A stretch of DNA of 64,000 nucleotides. It comes from Pirellulales bacterium (GTDB lineage Bacteria > Planctomycetota > Planctomycetia > Pirellulales > JAEUIK01). The stretch's first letter is position 1. Each line of letters opens with the position of its first letter. The notes under the pieces are model-generated. The model was not told the origin of the DNA and did no database searches. It worked only from the letters and a program-made list of their open reading frames with translations. The DNA is taken from assembly GCA_019745975.1 (NCBI GenBank), contig JAIESQ010000041.1, positions 1-64,000 of the forward strand, read 5' to 3'. The position numbers and the translations under genes are program-made. Positions 8,521-16,883 of the stretch are shown here, in pieces.

Positions 8521-8549
8521 TTTCGCCTGGGCAGGCCTCCCTCTACAAT
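8521..8549 (+). promoter_or_regulatory. Possible sigma70-like promoter for aspS
   Basis: TACAAT at 8544-8549 is a good -10 box, 33 bases before the aspS start. The -35 candidate TTTCGC at 8521-8526 is weak, at a 17-base spacing. Supported only by sequence form. Confidence 0.35.
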
Positions 8550-8581
8550 GCCGGCCTTGAAAATGTCAAACCGACGGACGG

Positions 8582-10411
8582 ATGCCAGCGGCGCCTGTGC
8601 CCCCGCGTTCCGCCGCCACGCCGAGGATCGCTTCTTTGCTGCGCACAACGACTTGCGGCCAATTGCGGACCGAGCACGTCGGTCAGACTGCCACGCTTTG
8701 CGGCTGGGTCGATAGTTATCGCGACCATAGCGGCGTGCTGTTCGTCGATTTGCGCGACCGGTACGGGAAGACGCAGGTCGTCTTCGGGCCAGAAAGCGGC
8801 GCCGACGTGCAGGAAGTCGCTCGCTCGCTGCGGTCCGAGTACGTCATTTCGGTTACCGGCGCCGTGGCCGCCCGGCCGATGGGCACGTCCAACCCCAAGC
8901 TGGCGACCGGCGAGATCGAGCTGCGGGCGACCCGGCTTGAAGTACTGAACAAGAGCGTCACGCCGCCGTTTCAGCCCGGCAGCATCGACACGCCGAACGA
9001 AGACCTGCGACTCAAGTATCGCTATCTCGATTTGCGCCGCCCGCGGATGCAGCAGACGCTGCTCCTGCGGCATCGCATGATCAAGGCGATGCGCGATTAC
9101 TTCGACGAGCACGATTTCGTCGAGATCGAAACGCCGATGCTGGGGCGCAGCACGCCCGAGGGGGCCCGCGACTACCTGGTGCCGAGCCGGGTTCATAAGG
9201 GCTCGTTCTATGCGCTGCCGCAGTCGCCGCAGCTTTACAAGCAGATTCTGATGGTGGCCGGCTACGACCGCTACGTGCAGGTCGCGCGCTGTTTTCGCGA
9301 CGAAGACCTGCGGGCCGATCGGCAGCCCGAGTTCACGCAGCTCGACCTGGAGATGACCTTCGTCGAGGCCGACGACGTGATCGGCATCATCGACGGGTTG
9401 GTCGCGCGGTTGGCCAAGCAACTGCTGGGGCGCGACATTCCCACACCCTTGCCGCGGATGACCTACGACGAGGCGATGGAGCGGTTCGGCCACGATGCGC
9501 CCGACCTGCGCTTCGGCATGGAACTGATCGACGTGACCGACATCGCCCGCGAAGCGGAGTTCCGCGTGTGGCGCGGCGCGGCCGACGGTGGGCAGCGGGT
9601 GCGCGGCATCAACGCCAAGGGGGCGGCTGCCAACTATTCGCGCAAGGGGATCGACGATCTGACGGCTTGGCTCACTCAGGATTTCGGCGTCAAAGGACTC
9701 AGTTGGTTCAAGGTCGAAGAGTCCGGCACGCTGGCGTCGCCGATCGCCAAGAACTTCGCCGCGCCGCTGTTGGCCAAGATCGCCCAGCGCTTGAACGCCG
9801 AGCCGGGCGACCTGTTGTTGTTCGTGGCCGACACGTTCCCGATCACCTGCAAAGCGCTCTACGCGCTGCGCAAGCGGTTTGGCGAAGAGCTGAAGCTGTA
9901 CGCGCCGGGTTCGATGCACTGTTCGTGGGTGGTCGAGTTTCCGATGTTCGCCTACAACGAAGAAGAGAAATGCTGGGCGGCGATGCACCATCCGTTCACC
10001 GCGCCGCGTCCACAAGATGCGCCGTTGTTGGCCAGCGATCCGGCGGCCTGCCGCGCCCAGGCGTACGACCTGGTGATCAATGGGCTCGAAGCGGGGGGCG
10101 GCACGATCCGAATTCACGATCAGACACTCCAGCAGCAGGTGTTTGGTCTGTTGGGAATCGACGCCGAGGCGGCCCGCGAGCGGTTCGGCTTTTTGCTCGA
10201 CGCGCTGGAGTTCGGCGCGCCGCCGCATGGCGGGATCGCGCTGGGGCTCGATCGCTGGGTGATGCTGTTCGACGGGCTCGATAACATCCGCGATTGCATC
10301 GCCTTCCCCAAGACGCAAAAGGCGACCGACCTGATGACCTCGGCCCCCGGGGCGGTCGAGGCGAAGCAGTTGCGCGAACTGGGGATCAAGATCGACTCGC
10401 CGGCAAAGTAA
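8582..10411 (+). CDS. aspS: Aspartyl-tRNA synthetase (bacterial type)
   Basis: 609 residues, the usual bacterial AspRS length (archaeal enzymes are shorter). It charges tRNA-Asp, possibly also tRNA-Asn. In order: N-terminal OB-fold anticodon-binding domain ([20 protein letters not shown]), class II motif 1 and the [20 protein letters not shown] region, motif 2 ([19 protein letters not shown]), the bacterial GAD insertion in the middle, and motif 3 near the C-terminus ([16 protein letters not shown]). The ATG at 8582 leaves about 20 non-conserved residues before the conserved start. Whether it is discriminating cannot be decided here. Confidence 0.97.
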   Translation: MPAAPVPPRSAATPRIASLLRTTTCGQLRTEHVGQTATLCGWVDSYRDHSGVLFVDLRDRYGKTQVVFGPESGADVQEVARSLRSEYVISVTGAVAARPMGTSNPKLATGEIELRATRLEVLNKSVTPPFQPGSIDTPNEDLRLKYRYLDLRRPRMQQTLLLRHRMIKAMRDYFDEHDFVEIETPMLGRSTPEGARDYLVPSRVHKGSFYALPQSPQLYKQILMVAGYDRYVQVARCFRDEDLRADRQPEFTQLDLEMTFVEADDVIGIIDGLVARLAKQLLGRDIPTPLPRMTYDEAMERFGHDAPDLRFGMELIDVTDIAREAEFRVWRGAADGGQRVRGINAKGAAANYSRKGIDDLTAWLTQDFGVKGLSWFKVEESGTLASPIAKNFAAPLLAKIAQRLNAEPGDLLLFVADTFPITCKALYALRKRFGEELKLYAPGSMHCSWVVEFPMFAYNEEEKCWAAMHHPFTAPRPQDAPLLASDPAACRAQAYDLVINGLEAGGGTIRIHDQTLQQQVFGLLGIDAEAARERFGFLLDALEFGAPPHGGIALGLDRWVMLFDGLDNIRDCIAFPKTQKATDLMTSAPGAVEAKQLRELGIKIDSPAK

Positions 10412-10466
10412 ACGCCGCAACGGGATCAGGAGTCGCTTCTACGACAAGTCCGGAAAGTTTCTGGCC

Positions 10467-10543
10467 GTGTGCCACTGCTTGCCCTGGCGGCAAGCAGTGT
10501 TCGTATCGAATGATTGCACTGCTTCTACGAAGCAGTGGCACAC
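10467..10543. repeat. Double hairpin repeat CACTGCT/AGCAGTG (family B)
   Basis: Begins GTGTGCCACTGCTTGCC, whose arm returns as GGCAAGCAGTG; a second hairpin GCACTGCTTC-TAC-GAAGCAGTGGCACAC follows. The outer ends are complementary as well. Related copies are at 20869-20898 and 22289-22362. It lies between aspS and the glycosylase gene. Confidence 0.75.
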
Positions 10544-10649
10544 CGACAAACATTCTGCCCCGAACAGGAATGATCCGGCATAGTCAAGGCAACTACACGA
10601 ACGTAAGCCAAAAACGACCCCCGTCCCCCTCCGCGCGAAAGGATTCACC

Positions 10650-11507
10650 ATGACGCTGCGTCGCGCGATCGTGCAAGAGCTCGAGAGTTACGCCAGCGCC
10701 GGCGTGACCGAGGTGCGCAAAGGCCGGCGTCGCGCGAAGTCGTCGCAGCCAAGCACGCCGGCGAAAGCGGCACCAGCCACAATCGCCACGACGACTGGCC
10801 GCGCCGCCGCTAGTCCAAAGACAACGGCCCCGCCGCGCCCGGCGCCTGCGGCTACCAGTTCGGCGCCCTCGGCTTCGTTGTTTGACGCGCAAGCGGCCTG
10901 GGCCAACGAACCGCTCGATCGCGGTCAGCGCGTCGCCGCGCTCGAAGTGCTCCAGCAGCAGGTGGCCGGCTGCACGCGCTGCCGCGAGCTGGCCGACACG
11001 CGCACGCAAACGGTGTTCGGTGTCGGCAATCCGCAGCCGCGGCTGGTCTTCTTGGGCGAAGCTCCGGGGGCCGACGAAGATCGCCTCGGCGAACCGTTCG
11101 TCGGTCGGGCCGGGCAACTGTTGACCAAGATCATCGAAGCCTGCACGCTCCGCCGCGAAGATGTCTACATCCTCAACGTGCTCAAGTGCCGGCCGCCGGG
11201 CAATCGCACGCCGACTGATGAGGAGGCCGCCCATTGCTGGCCGTACCTCGAACAGCAACTGGCGATTTTGCGCCCCGAGTTTATTTGTTGTTTGGGGGCC
11301 GTCGCGGTGCGGCGGCTGTTGAGCGTGACGACCGCGGTCGGCCGCCTGCGCGGGCAGTTCTTCACTTACCAGGGGAGCCAGGTGCTGGTGACCTACCACC
11401 CGTCGTACTTGCTGCGCAATCCGCCGGCCAAGAAAGACGTGTGGGAAGATATGAAACTGTTGATGGCGCGGATGGGGATCGAGCTAGGGGCCAGGGATAA
11501 GGGGTAA
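10650..11507 (+). CDS. Uracil-DNA glycosylase, family 4 (Fe-S)
   Basis: 285 residues. It removes uracil from DNA. The N-terminal ~85 residues are a low-complexity Ala/Pro/Thr/Lys linker, common in this family. The catalytic domain carries [19 protein letters not shown] (family 4 motif 1), [13 protein letters not shown], and TYHPSYLLR (motif 2). Four cysteines that would bind the 4Fe-4S cluster are visible: CTRC before motif 1, then KC...HC spaced by 15 residues, the family 4 pattern. The start at 10650 has no strong ribosome-binding site. The DinB-fold gene follows 18 bases downstream and may be co-transcribed. Confidence 0.93.
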   Translation: MTLRRAIVQELESYASAGVTEVRKGRRRAKSSQPSTPAKAAPATIATTTGRAAASPKTTAPPRPAPAATSSAPSASLFDAQAAWANEPLDRGQRVAALEVLQQQVAGCTRCRELADTRTQTVFGVGNPQPRLVFLGEAPGADEDRLGEPFVGRAGQLLTKIIEACTLRREDVYILNVLKCRPPGNRTPTDEEAAHCWPYLEQQLAILRPEFICCLGAVAVRRLLSVTTAVGRLRGQFFTYQGSQVLVTYHPSYLLRNPPAKKDVWEDMKLLMARMGIELGARDKG

Positions 11508-11525
11508 GGGGACAGGTGTCAGCTC

Positions 11526-12095
11526 ATGCCGATCACGTTTGCAACGCCGACTTCTCGTGACACGCTTGTGGCGTCGCTGGCCGAGCTCGATGCGCAGGCC
11601 GGCGCGCTGTGGCGGAGCTTCACGCCTGAGGAGTTCTTCACGCGGCCGCCTGGTGGCGGCTGGTCGCCGGCGCAGAACGTCGCTCACTTGCGCACGGGGA
11701 CCGTGCCGATCATCTGGACGCTCAAGATGCCGAAGTGGCTACTGCGAGCGCTGTTCGGGCGTGCCAAGCGGGCGTCGCGCGGTTACGAGGAAATCCGCGA
11801 GCGCTATCATCAGGTGCTGGCCGCGGGGGGCGGGGCGGGGGCATTCACACCACGAAAGAAACCGCTGCCGCGCGATCCGGCGCAGGCTCAGGCCAAGGCG
11901 CTCGAAGCGTGGCAGCGACTGATCCCGCGGCTAGCGGCGGCGATCGTCACCTGGCCGGAAGCTGAGCTCGACCGCTACAACGCGCCGCATCCCCTGCTGG
12001 GTAAGCTGACGGTCACGGAGATGCTGTACTTCACGCTCTATCACTTGTCGCACCACGCGAAGGTCGTGGCAGGGCGAAGGGAGCAGTCGACGTAG
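11526..12095 (+). CDS. DinB-fold protein
   Basis: 189 residues. It fits the DinB/YfiT four-helix-bundle superfamily: an N-terminal helix with LAELDAQAGALWRSFTPEEF, then GGGWSPAQNVAHL, and a C-terminal YFTLYHLSHHAKVV. The histidines in QNVAHL and LSHH are in the places where this fold binds a divalent metal. Members are often thiol-dependent transferases or of unknown function, so no reaction is assigned. The ATG at 11526 follows the glycosylase stop by 18 bases across a GGGGACAGGTG stretch that resembles a fragment of the family A repeat. Confidence 0.8.
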   Translation: MPITFATPTSRDTLVASLAELDAQAGALWRSFTPEEFFTRPPGGGWSPAQNVAHLRTGTVPIIWTLKMPKWLLRALFGRAKRASRGYEEIRERYHQVLAAGGGAGAFTPRKKPLPRDPAQAQAKALEAWQRLIPRLAAAIVTWPEAELDRYNAPHPLLGKLTVTEMLYFTLYHLSHHAKVVAGRREQST

Positions 12096-12170
12096 GTAAT
12101 GCGCCACGAGCACGCTTTTACCGCGGAGGCCGCAGAGGCACGCAGAGTGCTAATGATGCGGATAACGGTG

Positions 12171-12196
12171 GTCATGCACGGGAGTGCATGAGCTAC
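12171..12196 (-). repeat. REP-like element, GTAG plus TCATGCAC hairpin (family C)
   Basis: On the minus strand this reads GTAG followed by CTCATGCAC-TCCC-GTGCATGAC, the tetranucleotide-plus-hairpin form of REP elements. The same 26 bases recur exactly at 12467-12492. Upstream, 12116-12147 carries an imperfect GGAGGCCGCAGAGG-type stretch that also looks repetitive. Confidence 0.75.
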
Positions 12197-12209
12197 GGCG
12201 TGCAGCACA

Positions 12210-12410
12210 TCAGTACCAAGCATCGTCCGCGTCGGCAATCCATTGCTCGTACTGGACGATGACGCATTGTAACTCGACTTCCAGCCTCTGAACGTCCGTG
12301 TCGCTGGCGGCCGCTGCGAGCTGGCTCTTCAGCGCTTGAACCTTCACCTCGCGCTCGTGCAGCAACCACTGGACGTAGCGCTCGTGGCCATCGGATACGA
12401 AAGGGGCCAT
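12210..12410 (-). CDS. Small coiled-coil-like protein, unknown function
   Basis: 66 residues with a charged, heptad-like middle (LLHEREVKVQALKSQLAAAA and DVQRLEVELQCVIVQYEQW). A GAGG lies 6 bases before the ATG at 12410, a fair ribosome-binding site. It sits between two copies of the same REP-like element. Composition and the RBS argue for a real gene, but its length and lack of a recognised family keep confidence moderate. Confidence 0.5.
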   Translation of the reverse strand: MAPFVSDGHERYVQWLLHEREVKVQALKSQLAAAASDTDVQRLEVELQCVIVQYEQWIADADDAWY

Positions 12411-12466
12411 ACAACCTCGCGAAGCGTGTCATGCGGACGAGCAAAACACATCATACCAGCGTGGTT

Positions 12467-12492
12467 GTCATGCACGGGAGTGCATGAGCTAC
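12467..12492 (-). repeat. REP-like element (family C)
   Basis: Identical in 26 bases to 12171-12196. It lies just upstream of the RFxLST family gene at 12505. Confidence 0.75.
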
Positions 12493-12504
12493 TAAAATGG
12501 CCTC

Positions 12505-12762
12505 ATGGACAAGCAGCCCAAACGCCATTGGTTTCGCTTCAGGCTGAGCACCTGGCTGGTGCTCTTTACGCTGCTACCGGCTTACGCGGGAGGAGTGATT
12601 AAGTTCCTGACCACCATCGCCGTGGGTGGCTCGCGCAACATCTCGCGCGGACCAATCGATGACGGTTGGCCCATGATTTTCCTGGTCATCTTCCTCGCCT
12701 GGAAAGCCGCCTGGGTAGTCGGACCACGACTGGTTCGACGCCGCCGGTCGGTCGCGCCATGA
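12505..12762 (+). CDS. RFxLSTxLxL family small membrane protein
   Basis: 85 residues. It starts MDKQPKRHWFRFRLSTWLVL, close to MDRKPKKSWFRFRLSTVLIL of the protein at 1320. The first membrane helix is followed by a short polar loop and a second helix ending VIFLAWKAAWVVGPRLVRRR. This C-terminus is nearly identical to that of the paralogue at 13063 (FLAWKAAWVVGPRLVRR), while the middle domain is much shorter. The ATG is 13 bases after a REP-like element. Function unknown. Confidence 0.6.
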   Translation: MDKQPKRHWFRFRLSTWLVLFTLLPAYAGGVIKFLTTIAVGGSRNISRGPIDDGWPMIFLVIFLAWKAAWVVGPRLVRRRRSVAP

Positions 12763-12824
12763 ACGGCCACTTACAGGGCCGAACGCGATCGTTGCAACTA
12801 AGATCATGGGGCTGCCACCGCGAC

Positions 12825-12869
12825 ACAGGCCTGACGGCCTGTGCTGTTAGAAGCGGCCCGACAGGCCGC
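12825..12869. repeat. Palindromic repeat block downstream of the RFxLST gene
   Basis: ACAGGCCTGACGGCCTGT (12825-12842) and GCGGCCCGACAGGCCGC (12853-12869) correspond to the pair at 1735-1781. The flank from the preceding stop codon onward is also related to that after the gene at 1320. Confidence 0.65.
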
Positions 12870-12914
12870 AAGACAGATTGCAAACACGCGCGCGGCGACG
12901 AGGCAGGACGAATT

Positions 12915-12998
12915 CTGGCCTGAAGGGCCAGTTCTGTCAGCCGAGGCCGTCAGGCCTCGGTACGGTAGCAAGGAGACCTCCCGACCCTGTCGGGGTCG
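12915..12998. repeat. Palindromic intergenic block, copy 2
   Basis: Three hairpins: CTGGCC-TGAAG-GGCCAG (12915-12931), CCGAGGCCGTCAGGCCTCGG (12941-12960) and CGACCCTGTCGGGGTCG (12982-12998). The last two match the arrangement at 9-64, again upstream of an RFxLST-family gene. Confidence 0.7.
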
Positions 12999-13062
12999 TT
13001 CATTCGCCGTGTGGATCGAATTCGCGCAGCGGGCGATCGTGCGCGCGGCGTAGAATCGAGGC

Positions 13063-13440
13063 ATGCGCTTGCTGCCACCGCGCCGCTGGTTCCGCTTCAA
13101 GCTCTCGACGGTCCTGATCCTGACCGCGATCGCGGCGTGGGAGATGTCCCTTTCACCCTATTTCGAAGAAGGGCCGGTCACCTACTACCGTCAAGTATTA
13201 GAAGTTCCACCTGGTGCATCGATAGCCTACGGCCCCGAAATTAAGGTGAGAAGCGGCGAACCACCTCCCTTTCGTCATGGCTATCAGACACCCCATGTCT
13301 CTCGTCGCATGTGGCAGAAAACGCTCGCGCCGCAATTGAGGTATCCCATCGTCGCGCTGGTCGTCTTCCTTGCCTGGAAAGCCGCGTGGGTCGTCGGACC
13401 ACGACTGGTTCGACGCGGCCAGTCGGCCGCGCCAGAATAG
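13063..13440 (+). CDS. RFxLSTxLxL family small membrane protein
   Basis: 125 residues. The N-terminal RRWFRFKLSTVLILTAIAAW is almost the same as in the protein at 1320, followed by a variable extracytoplasmic region of about 65 residues and a C-terminal helix FLAWKAAWVVGPRLVRRGQ. The order (helix, variable domain, helix, basic tail) is shared by the whole family, so the variable domain should face the far side of the membrane with both ends on the same side. The NPYRAP-type gene follows 4 bases after its stop. Confidence 0.65.
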   Translation: MRLLPPRRWFRFKLSTVLILTAIAAWEMSLSPYFEEGPVTYYRQVLEVPPGASIAYGPEIKVRSGEPPPFRHGYQTPHVSRRMWQKTLAPQLRYPIVALVVFLAWKAAWVVGPRLVRRGQSAAPE

Positions 13441-13444
13441 GGCT

Positions 13445-13633
13445 ATGGACGAGAATCCCTACCGGGCGCCCGAAGGCATCGCCGACGCGACTCGTGGCAA
13501 TCGACCGCGGGCCTCGCTGCTGCGAGACGTGCTCTGGCTCGGAGCGTTTGCCGTATTGTTGGCGCTCGGTTTGATGTTGCTCCTTGTCCTTTTCGGAGGT
13601 GTGTTGTTGTATCTCGGCAGTTTGGCGTGGTAG
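13445..13633 (+). CDS. Small NPYxAP-type membrane protein
   Basis: 62 residues starting MDENPYRAPEG; an Asn-Pro-Tyr-x-x-Pro motif near the N-terminus is common in planctomycete membrane proteins of unknown role. A long hydrophobic stretch covers about residues 30-60. The start lies 4 bases after the stop of the gene at 13063, so the two are probably co-transcribed. A longer upstream in-frame start would overlap that gene and destroy the NPY-first arrangement. Confidence 0.6.
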   Translation: MDENPYRAPEGIADATRGNRPRASLLRDVLWLGAFAVLLALGLMLLLVLFGGVLLYLGSLAW

Positions 13634-14050
13634 TCAGGTTGTCATGCACCCTCGTGCGTGACCTGCGGCAACTGCCGGTTGACAAAAGGCGACGCGAACT
13701 TGCCCTTGCTGCGCTTCGGGCTGGTGTGGGTTTGGTGACACCCCAGTCGCGCGACGAAAAATGCACCAGTCCCAGACCTGGCGGGCCTGCGCACCGCCCG
13801 CTTGCGAACCCCCAGGCGGGCAAGCTAGAATTGCTGACGAACGGGATTTGCGGCCGCTTGCAGCCTTTGACCTGCTAAAGTGCCATCGGCCTCCGCCAGT
13901 CGCGCGGAGACGATCCAACTGGACCAGTGCCAAGCCGCGAGCGCGAACCATCGTGCTGTCGCGGTTTTTTTGTTGCTCGTGGCCGCTATGCCGTTCCCCG
14001 CCGCGGTTGCGCGCCGGGCGCCACACGCTTCGTTCGCGGAAAGCAAAGCC
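13634..14050. other. 417-bp gene-free stretch before the PLP enzyme gene
   Basis: It holds a degenerate family C hairpin (13641-13666, GTCATGCACCCTCGTGCGTGAC), a degenerate family A element (13710-13773, with right arm CGAAAAATGCACCAGTCCC), a GCGGGC-containing inverted pair near 13790-13830, and a possible intrinsic terminator at 13935-13971. The reading frame of the following gene extends back into it to 13880, but those codons do not look coding. Confidence 0.6.
13935..13971 (+). terminator. Possible intrinsic terminator or attenuator in the leader of the PLP gene
   Basis: CCGCGA (13935-13940) and TCGCGG (13959-13964) can form a 6-bp GC-rich stem with an 18-base loop, followed directly by seven T. 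It ends 79 bases before the start codon at 14051, so it may be an attenuator for that gene. I see no recognisable SAM riboswitch upstream. Confidence 0.4.
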
Positions 14051-15259
14051 ATGAGCCACGATGCGGGCCACTCGGGTGGCACGCCGCGCAAAAGCGGTTC
14101 GTCGACGGTCGCCGTACACGCGGGGGAGAGCCGTCACAAGTTCGGCGACGCCATCACCGATCCGATCTTTTGCGCCGCGACTTACACCTTTCCCGACACA
14201 CAGTCGGTGATCGACTTCATCGAGCAGAAGCTGCCGCGCGAGGAATACGGCCGCTACGGCAGCCCGAACGAGAAGGTCGTCGAGAGCAAGCTTGTCGAGC
14301 TGGAAGGAGCCGAAGCGGCGGTGCTGTATTCGACGGGCATGGCGGCCTTCGTGGGGCTGTTAATGGCGCGCTGCAACGCCGGCGACGAGGTGGTGTTCTT
14401 CGACGAGTGCTATCACCGCAGCCGGGAGTTCTGCGCGAAGCACATGTCGCGATTTGGCGTCGTCACGCGGCAGGTGCCGACCGGCGACTACGAAGCGATG
14501 GCGGCGGCGATTACTCCTAGCACGCGCCTGCTCGTCAGCGAGTCGCCGACGAATCCGCACCTGAGCGTCGTCGATATCGAGCGGTTCGCCGACCTGGGAC
14601 GGCGGCACAACATCGAAACCGTGATCGATGCCACGCTGGCGACGCCGTTCAATTTGCGGCCGATCGAAGCGGGCGTCGACTACGTGCTGCACTCGGCCAC
14701 CAAGTATCTGGCCGGCCACAACGACCTTTTGGCAGGCGTGCTCTTGGGGCGGGCAGCCGCGCTCGAGCCGATCCGCAAGCTGCGCGGCATCATGGGGGCG
14801 ATCAATTCGCCGCACAACATCTACCTGTTGCAGCGCGGGCTGAAGACTTTTGCCTTGCGGATGGAGCGGCACAACGCCAATGGCCTGGCCGTGGCCCGCT
14901 TCCTCGAGCAGCATCCGCGGATCGAGAAGGTCTACTATCCCGGGCTGGAGAGCCATCGCGATTACGACATCGCGCGGCGGACGATGCGCGGATTTGGCGG
15001 CCTGGTGACGTTCCTGGTGCGCGACGCCGATTGGCGCGCGACGGCGCGGGTAGTCGACGCCTGCCAGGTGCCGCGGATCGGCCCGAGCCTGGGGGGAGTC
15101 GAATCGCTCATCGAGCAGCCGCTGGTGATGAGCTATTACGAAGTGCCGGCCGACGAACGGCGGAAGTACGGCATCGCCGACAACATGATCCGGCTGTCGT
15201 GCGGCATCGAGAACACCGAAGACCTGGTGGCCGACCTGGCGCAGGCACTGGAGGCGTAG
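14051..15259 (+). CDS. Cys/Met-metabolism PLP enzyme (cystathionine gamma-synthase-like)
   Basis: 402 residues from the ATG at 14051, which has GGAAAG 8 bases upstream; the frame is open further back but without similarity. The N-terminal TVAVHAGESRHKFGDAITDP is typical of the family. YGRYGSPNEKVVESKL and STGMAAFVGLL bind PLP phosphate; the catalytic lysine is in HSATKYLAGHNDLLAGVLLG. The C-terminal GVESLIEQP is conserved. The family includes cystathionine gamma-synthase, gamma-lyase and O-acetylhomoserine sulfhydrylase; the exact reaction cannot be fixed from sequence. A second family member follows at 15509. Confidence 0.88.
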   Translation: MSHDAGHSGGTPRKSGSSTVAVHAGESRHKFGDAITDPIFCAATYTFPDTQSVIDFIEQKLPREEYGRYGSPNEKVVESKLVELEGAEAAVLYSTGMAAFVGLLMARCNAGDEVVFFDECYHRSREFCAKHMSRFGVVTRQVPTGDYEAMAAAITPSTRLLVSESPTNPHLSVVDIERFADLGRRHNIETVIDATLATPFNLRPIEAGVDYVLHSATKYLAGHNDLLAGVLLGRAAALEPIRKLRGIMGAINSPHNIYLLQRGLKTFALRMERHNANGLAVARFLEQHPRIEKVYYPGLESHRDYDIARRTMRGFGGLVTFLVRDADWRATARVVDACQVPRIGPSLGGVESLIEQPLVMSYYEVPADERRKYGIADNMIRLSCGIENTEDLVADLAQALEA

Positions 15260-15287
15260 CGCTGGTTACCGGAAGGGGCTTCTGAAT

Positions 15288-15487
15288 GGGTGGCCCCTGC
15301 AACTGGTTGCCGGGGTGCCGAAGCCACAAGAGGTCTAGGAGAAGACGAAGACTGATCAGCCGCGTCGCAACACGATTCCTCTTGTCGCTGCGCGACCCAG
15401 GCACGCTGCGCGTCTCTGGGCCACCCGAAGAGCACTGGCAGAGGCAGTGGCACTCGATGTCCGGGGTCGCAGACGTCGCTGACCCCG
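15288..15487. repeat. Composite repeat (family D) plus extra hairpins
   Basis: GGTGGCCCC...CACAAGAGG and CCTCTTGTCGCTGCG...GGGCCACCC match the element at 7020-7146. Its right half (from GATCAGCCGCGTCGCAACAC) is nearly identical to 53303-53378. A further hairpin, CCGGGGTCGC...GCTGACCCCGG (15460-15487), follows. It separates the two PLP enzyme genes. Confidence 0.7.
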
Positions 15488-15508
15488 GCTATTGACAAAG
15501 AGTTCGCT

Positions 15509-16657
15509 ATGGAATTTCGCACCCGCGCCATTCATGTCGGTCAAGAGCCGGACCCGCAAACGGGGGCGGTGGTGCCGCCGGTCTATCTGGCCAGCACGTT
15601 CGTGCAGCCGGCCGCCGGCGCGAGCACTGCGTACGATTATTCGCGCAGCGGCAACCCCACGCGGCACGCCTTTGAAACCACCTTGGCCGCGTTGGAAAGC
15701 GGCTGCGGCGCGCTAGCTTTCGCGACCGGCATGGCGGCCACGCACTGCGCGACGATGCTCCTGGAGTCGGGCGATCACGTGGTGGCCGGCGCTGATGTTT
15801 ATGGCGGCACGTTCCGGCTCTTGAAGAAGATTGTCAACCGCGCCGGGATCGAAACCACACTCGTGCCCACCAACGACCTGGAGCGCGTCGCGGCGGCATT
15901 CACGCCGCGCACGAAGCTGCTGTGGATCGAGTCGCCGGGCAATCCGCTATTGTCGATTACCGATATCGCGGCCTGCGCCGAACTGGCGCATCGCTACGGA
16001 GCGCTCTTGGCAGTCGATAACACGTTCGCCACGCCGGCCCTGACGCGACCGCTCGAGCTGGGGGCCGACATCGTCATGCACTCGGCCACAAAATACATCG
16101 GCGGGCATAGCGATCTGTTGGGCGGGGCGCTGGTGCTCAAAGACGCCGAGCTGCGCGAGCGGCTGTACTTCATCCAGAACGCGACGGGCGCGGTGATGGG
16201 ACCGCTCGAGGCATTCCTTTGTTCCCGCGGACTGAAGACGCTTGAGCTGCGCGTGCGCGAGCAATCGCGCTCGGCCGCCGCGATCGCCGCGCATTTGGCC
16301 GCGCACCCACGCGTGCGGCGCGTGTGGTATCCGGGCCTGGCACAGCACCCGGGCCACGAGATCGCCGGGCGGCAGATGCAGGGGGGTTTTGGCGCGATCG
16401 TGAGCGTGGAGCTTGACGCCGACCTGGCGGCGACGCGGCGGTTTGTCGCGGCGACGAAGCTCTTCAAGCTGGCGGTGAGTCTCGGTTCGGTCGAGTCGCT
16501 GATCGAACAGCCGGCCAGCATGTCGCACGCCAGCTACGACCCGCCCGAGCGTCGGGCGCAGGGGATTGCCGACGGTCTGGTGCGGCTAAGCGTGGGGCTG
16601 GAAGACCCCGGCGACCTGGTGACTGACCTGGAGCAGGCGTTTCGCCAGGTTTTCTAG
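15509..16657 (+). CDS. Cystathionine gamma-lyase/synthase-like PLP enzyme
   Basis: 382 residues, the usual length. It starts MEFRTRAIHVGQEPDPQTGA. YDYSRSGNPTRHAFETTLA and FATGMAATHCATMLL are cofactor-binding segments; AVDNTFATPALTRPLELGAD and HSATKYIGGHSDLLGGALVL carry the PLP-contacting Asp and Schiff-base Lys, and SLGSVESLIEQPASMSH is the conserved C-terminal motif. It is closer to the cystathionine gamma-lyase/synthase core than the protein at 14051. The pair suggests methionine-to-cysteine transsulfuration, or two sequential sulfur-assimilation steps; the sequence alone does not decide. Confidence 0.92.
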   Translation: MEFRTRAIHVGQEPDPQTGAVVPPVYLASTFVQPAAGASTAYDYSRSGNPTRHAFETTLAALESGCGALAFATGMAATHCATMLLESGDHVVAGADVYGGTFRLLKKIVNRAGIETTLVPTNDLERVAAAFTPRTKLLWIESPGNPLLSITDIAACAELAHRYGALLAVDNTFATPALTRPLELGADIVMHSATKYIGGHSDLLGGALVLKDAELRERLYFIQNATGAVMGPLEAFLCSRGLKTLELRVREQSRSAAAIAAHLAAHPRVRRVWYPGLAQHPGHEIAGRQMQGGFGAIVSVELDADLAATRRFVAATKLFKLAVSLGSVESLIEQPASMSHASYDPPERRAQGIADGLVRLSVGLEDPGDLVTDLEQAFRQVF

Positions 16658-16883
16658 AGCGCGCTGCTTGTCGCATCGGACCGCCCAGATTCCGAGTCTG
16701 GCGGAACTCTCTTTCCCAATCGCGCGCCTCTTGCGCAGCTTCGCTGACCGGCCCGGGAAAGTTTTCCGCCTGGGCGAAGATTGTCGAAAGTTCGGGTTAT
16801 GCCGGCACCGATAGATTGGCCCAGCCGGGGGCATGCGCCTCTTTTGAGCGCGCAGGGGTCTTTGGTTGCTTGAGGTGCTAGCG

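Noticed and set aside
8543-10420. A 625-codon open frame antisense to aspS
   Set aside because: It mirrors a clearly recognised AspRS gene, has Arg/His/Gln-rich composition typical of shadow frames in GC-rich DNA, and matches no family.
12116-12147. Separate repeat of GGAGGCCGCAGAGG type
   Set aside because: It resembles a widely dispersed bacterial repeat, but only one copy is visible here, so it is mentioned only with the neighbouring REP-like element.
13850-14050. SAM-type riboswitch in the leader of the PLP enzyme
   Set aside because: GTGCCAA and paired segments are suggestive, but none of the conserved cores of SAM or SAH riboswitch classes could be laid out convincingly; only a possible terminator is reported.
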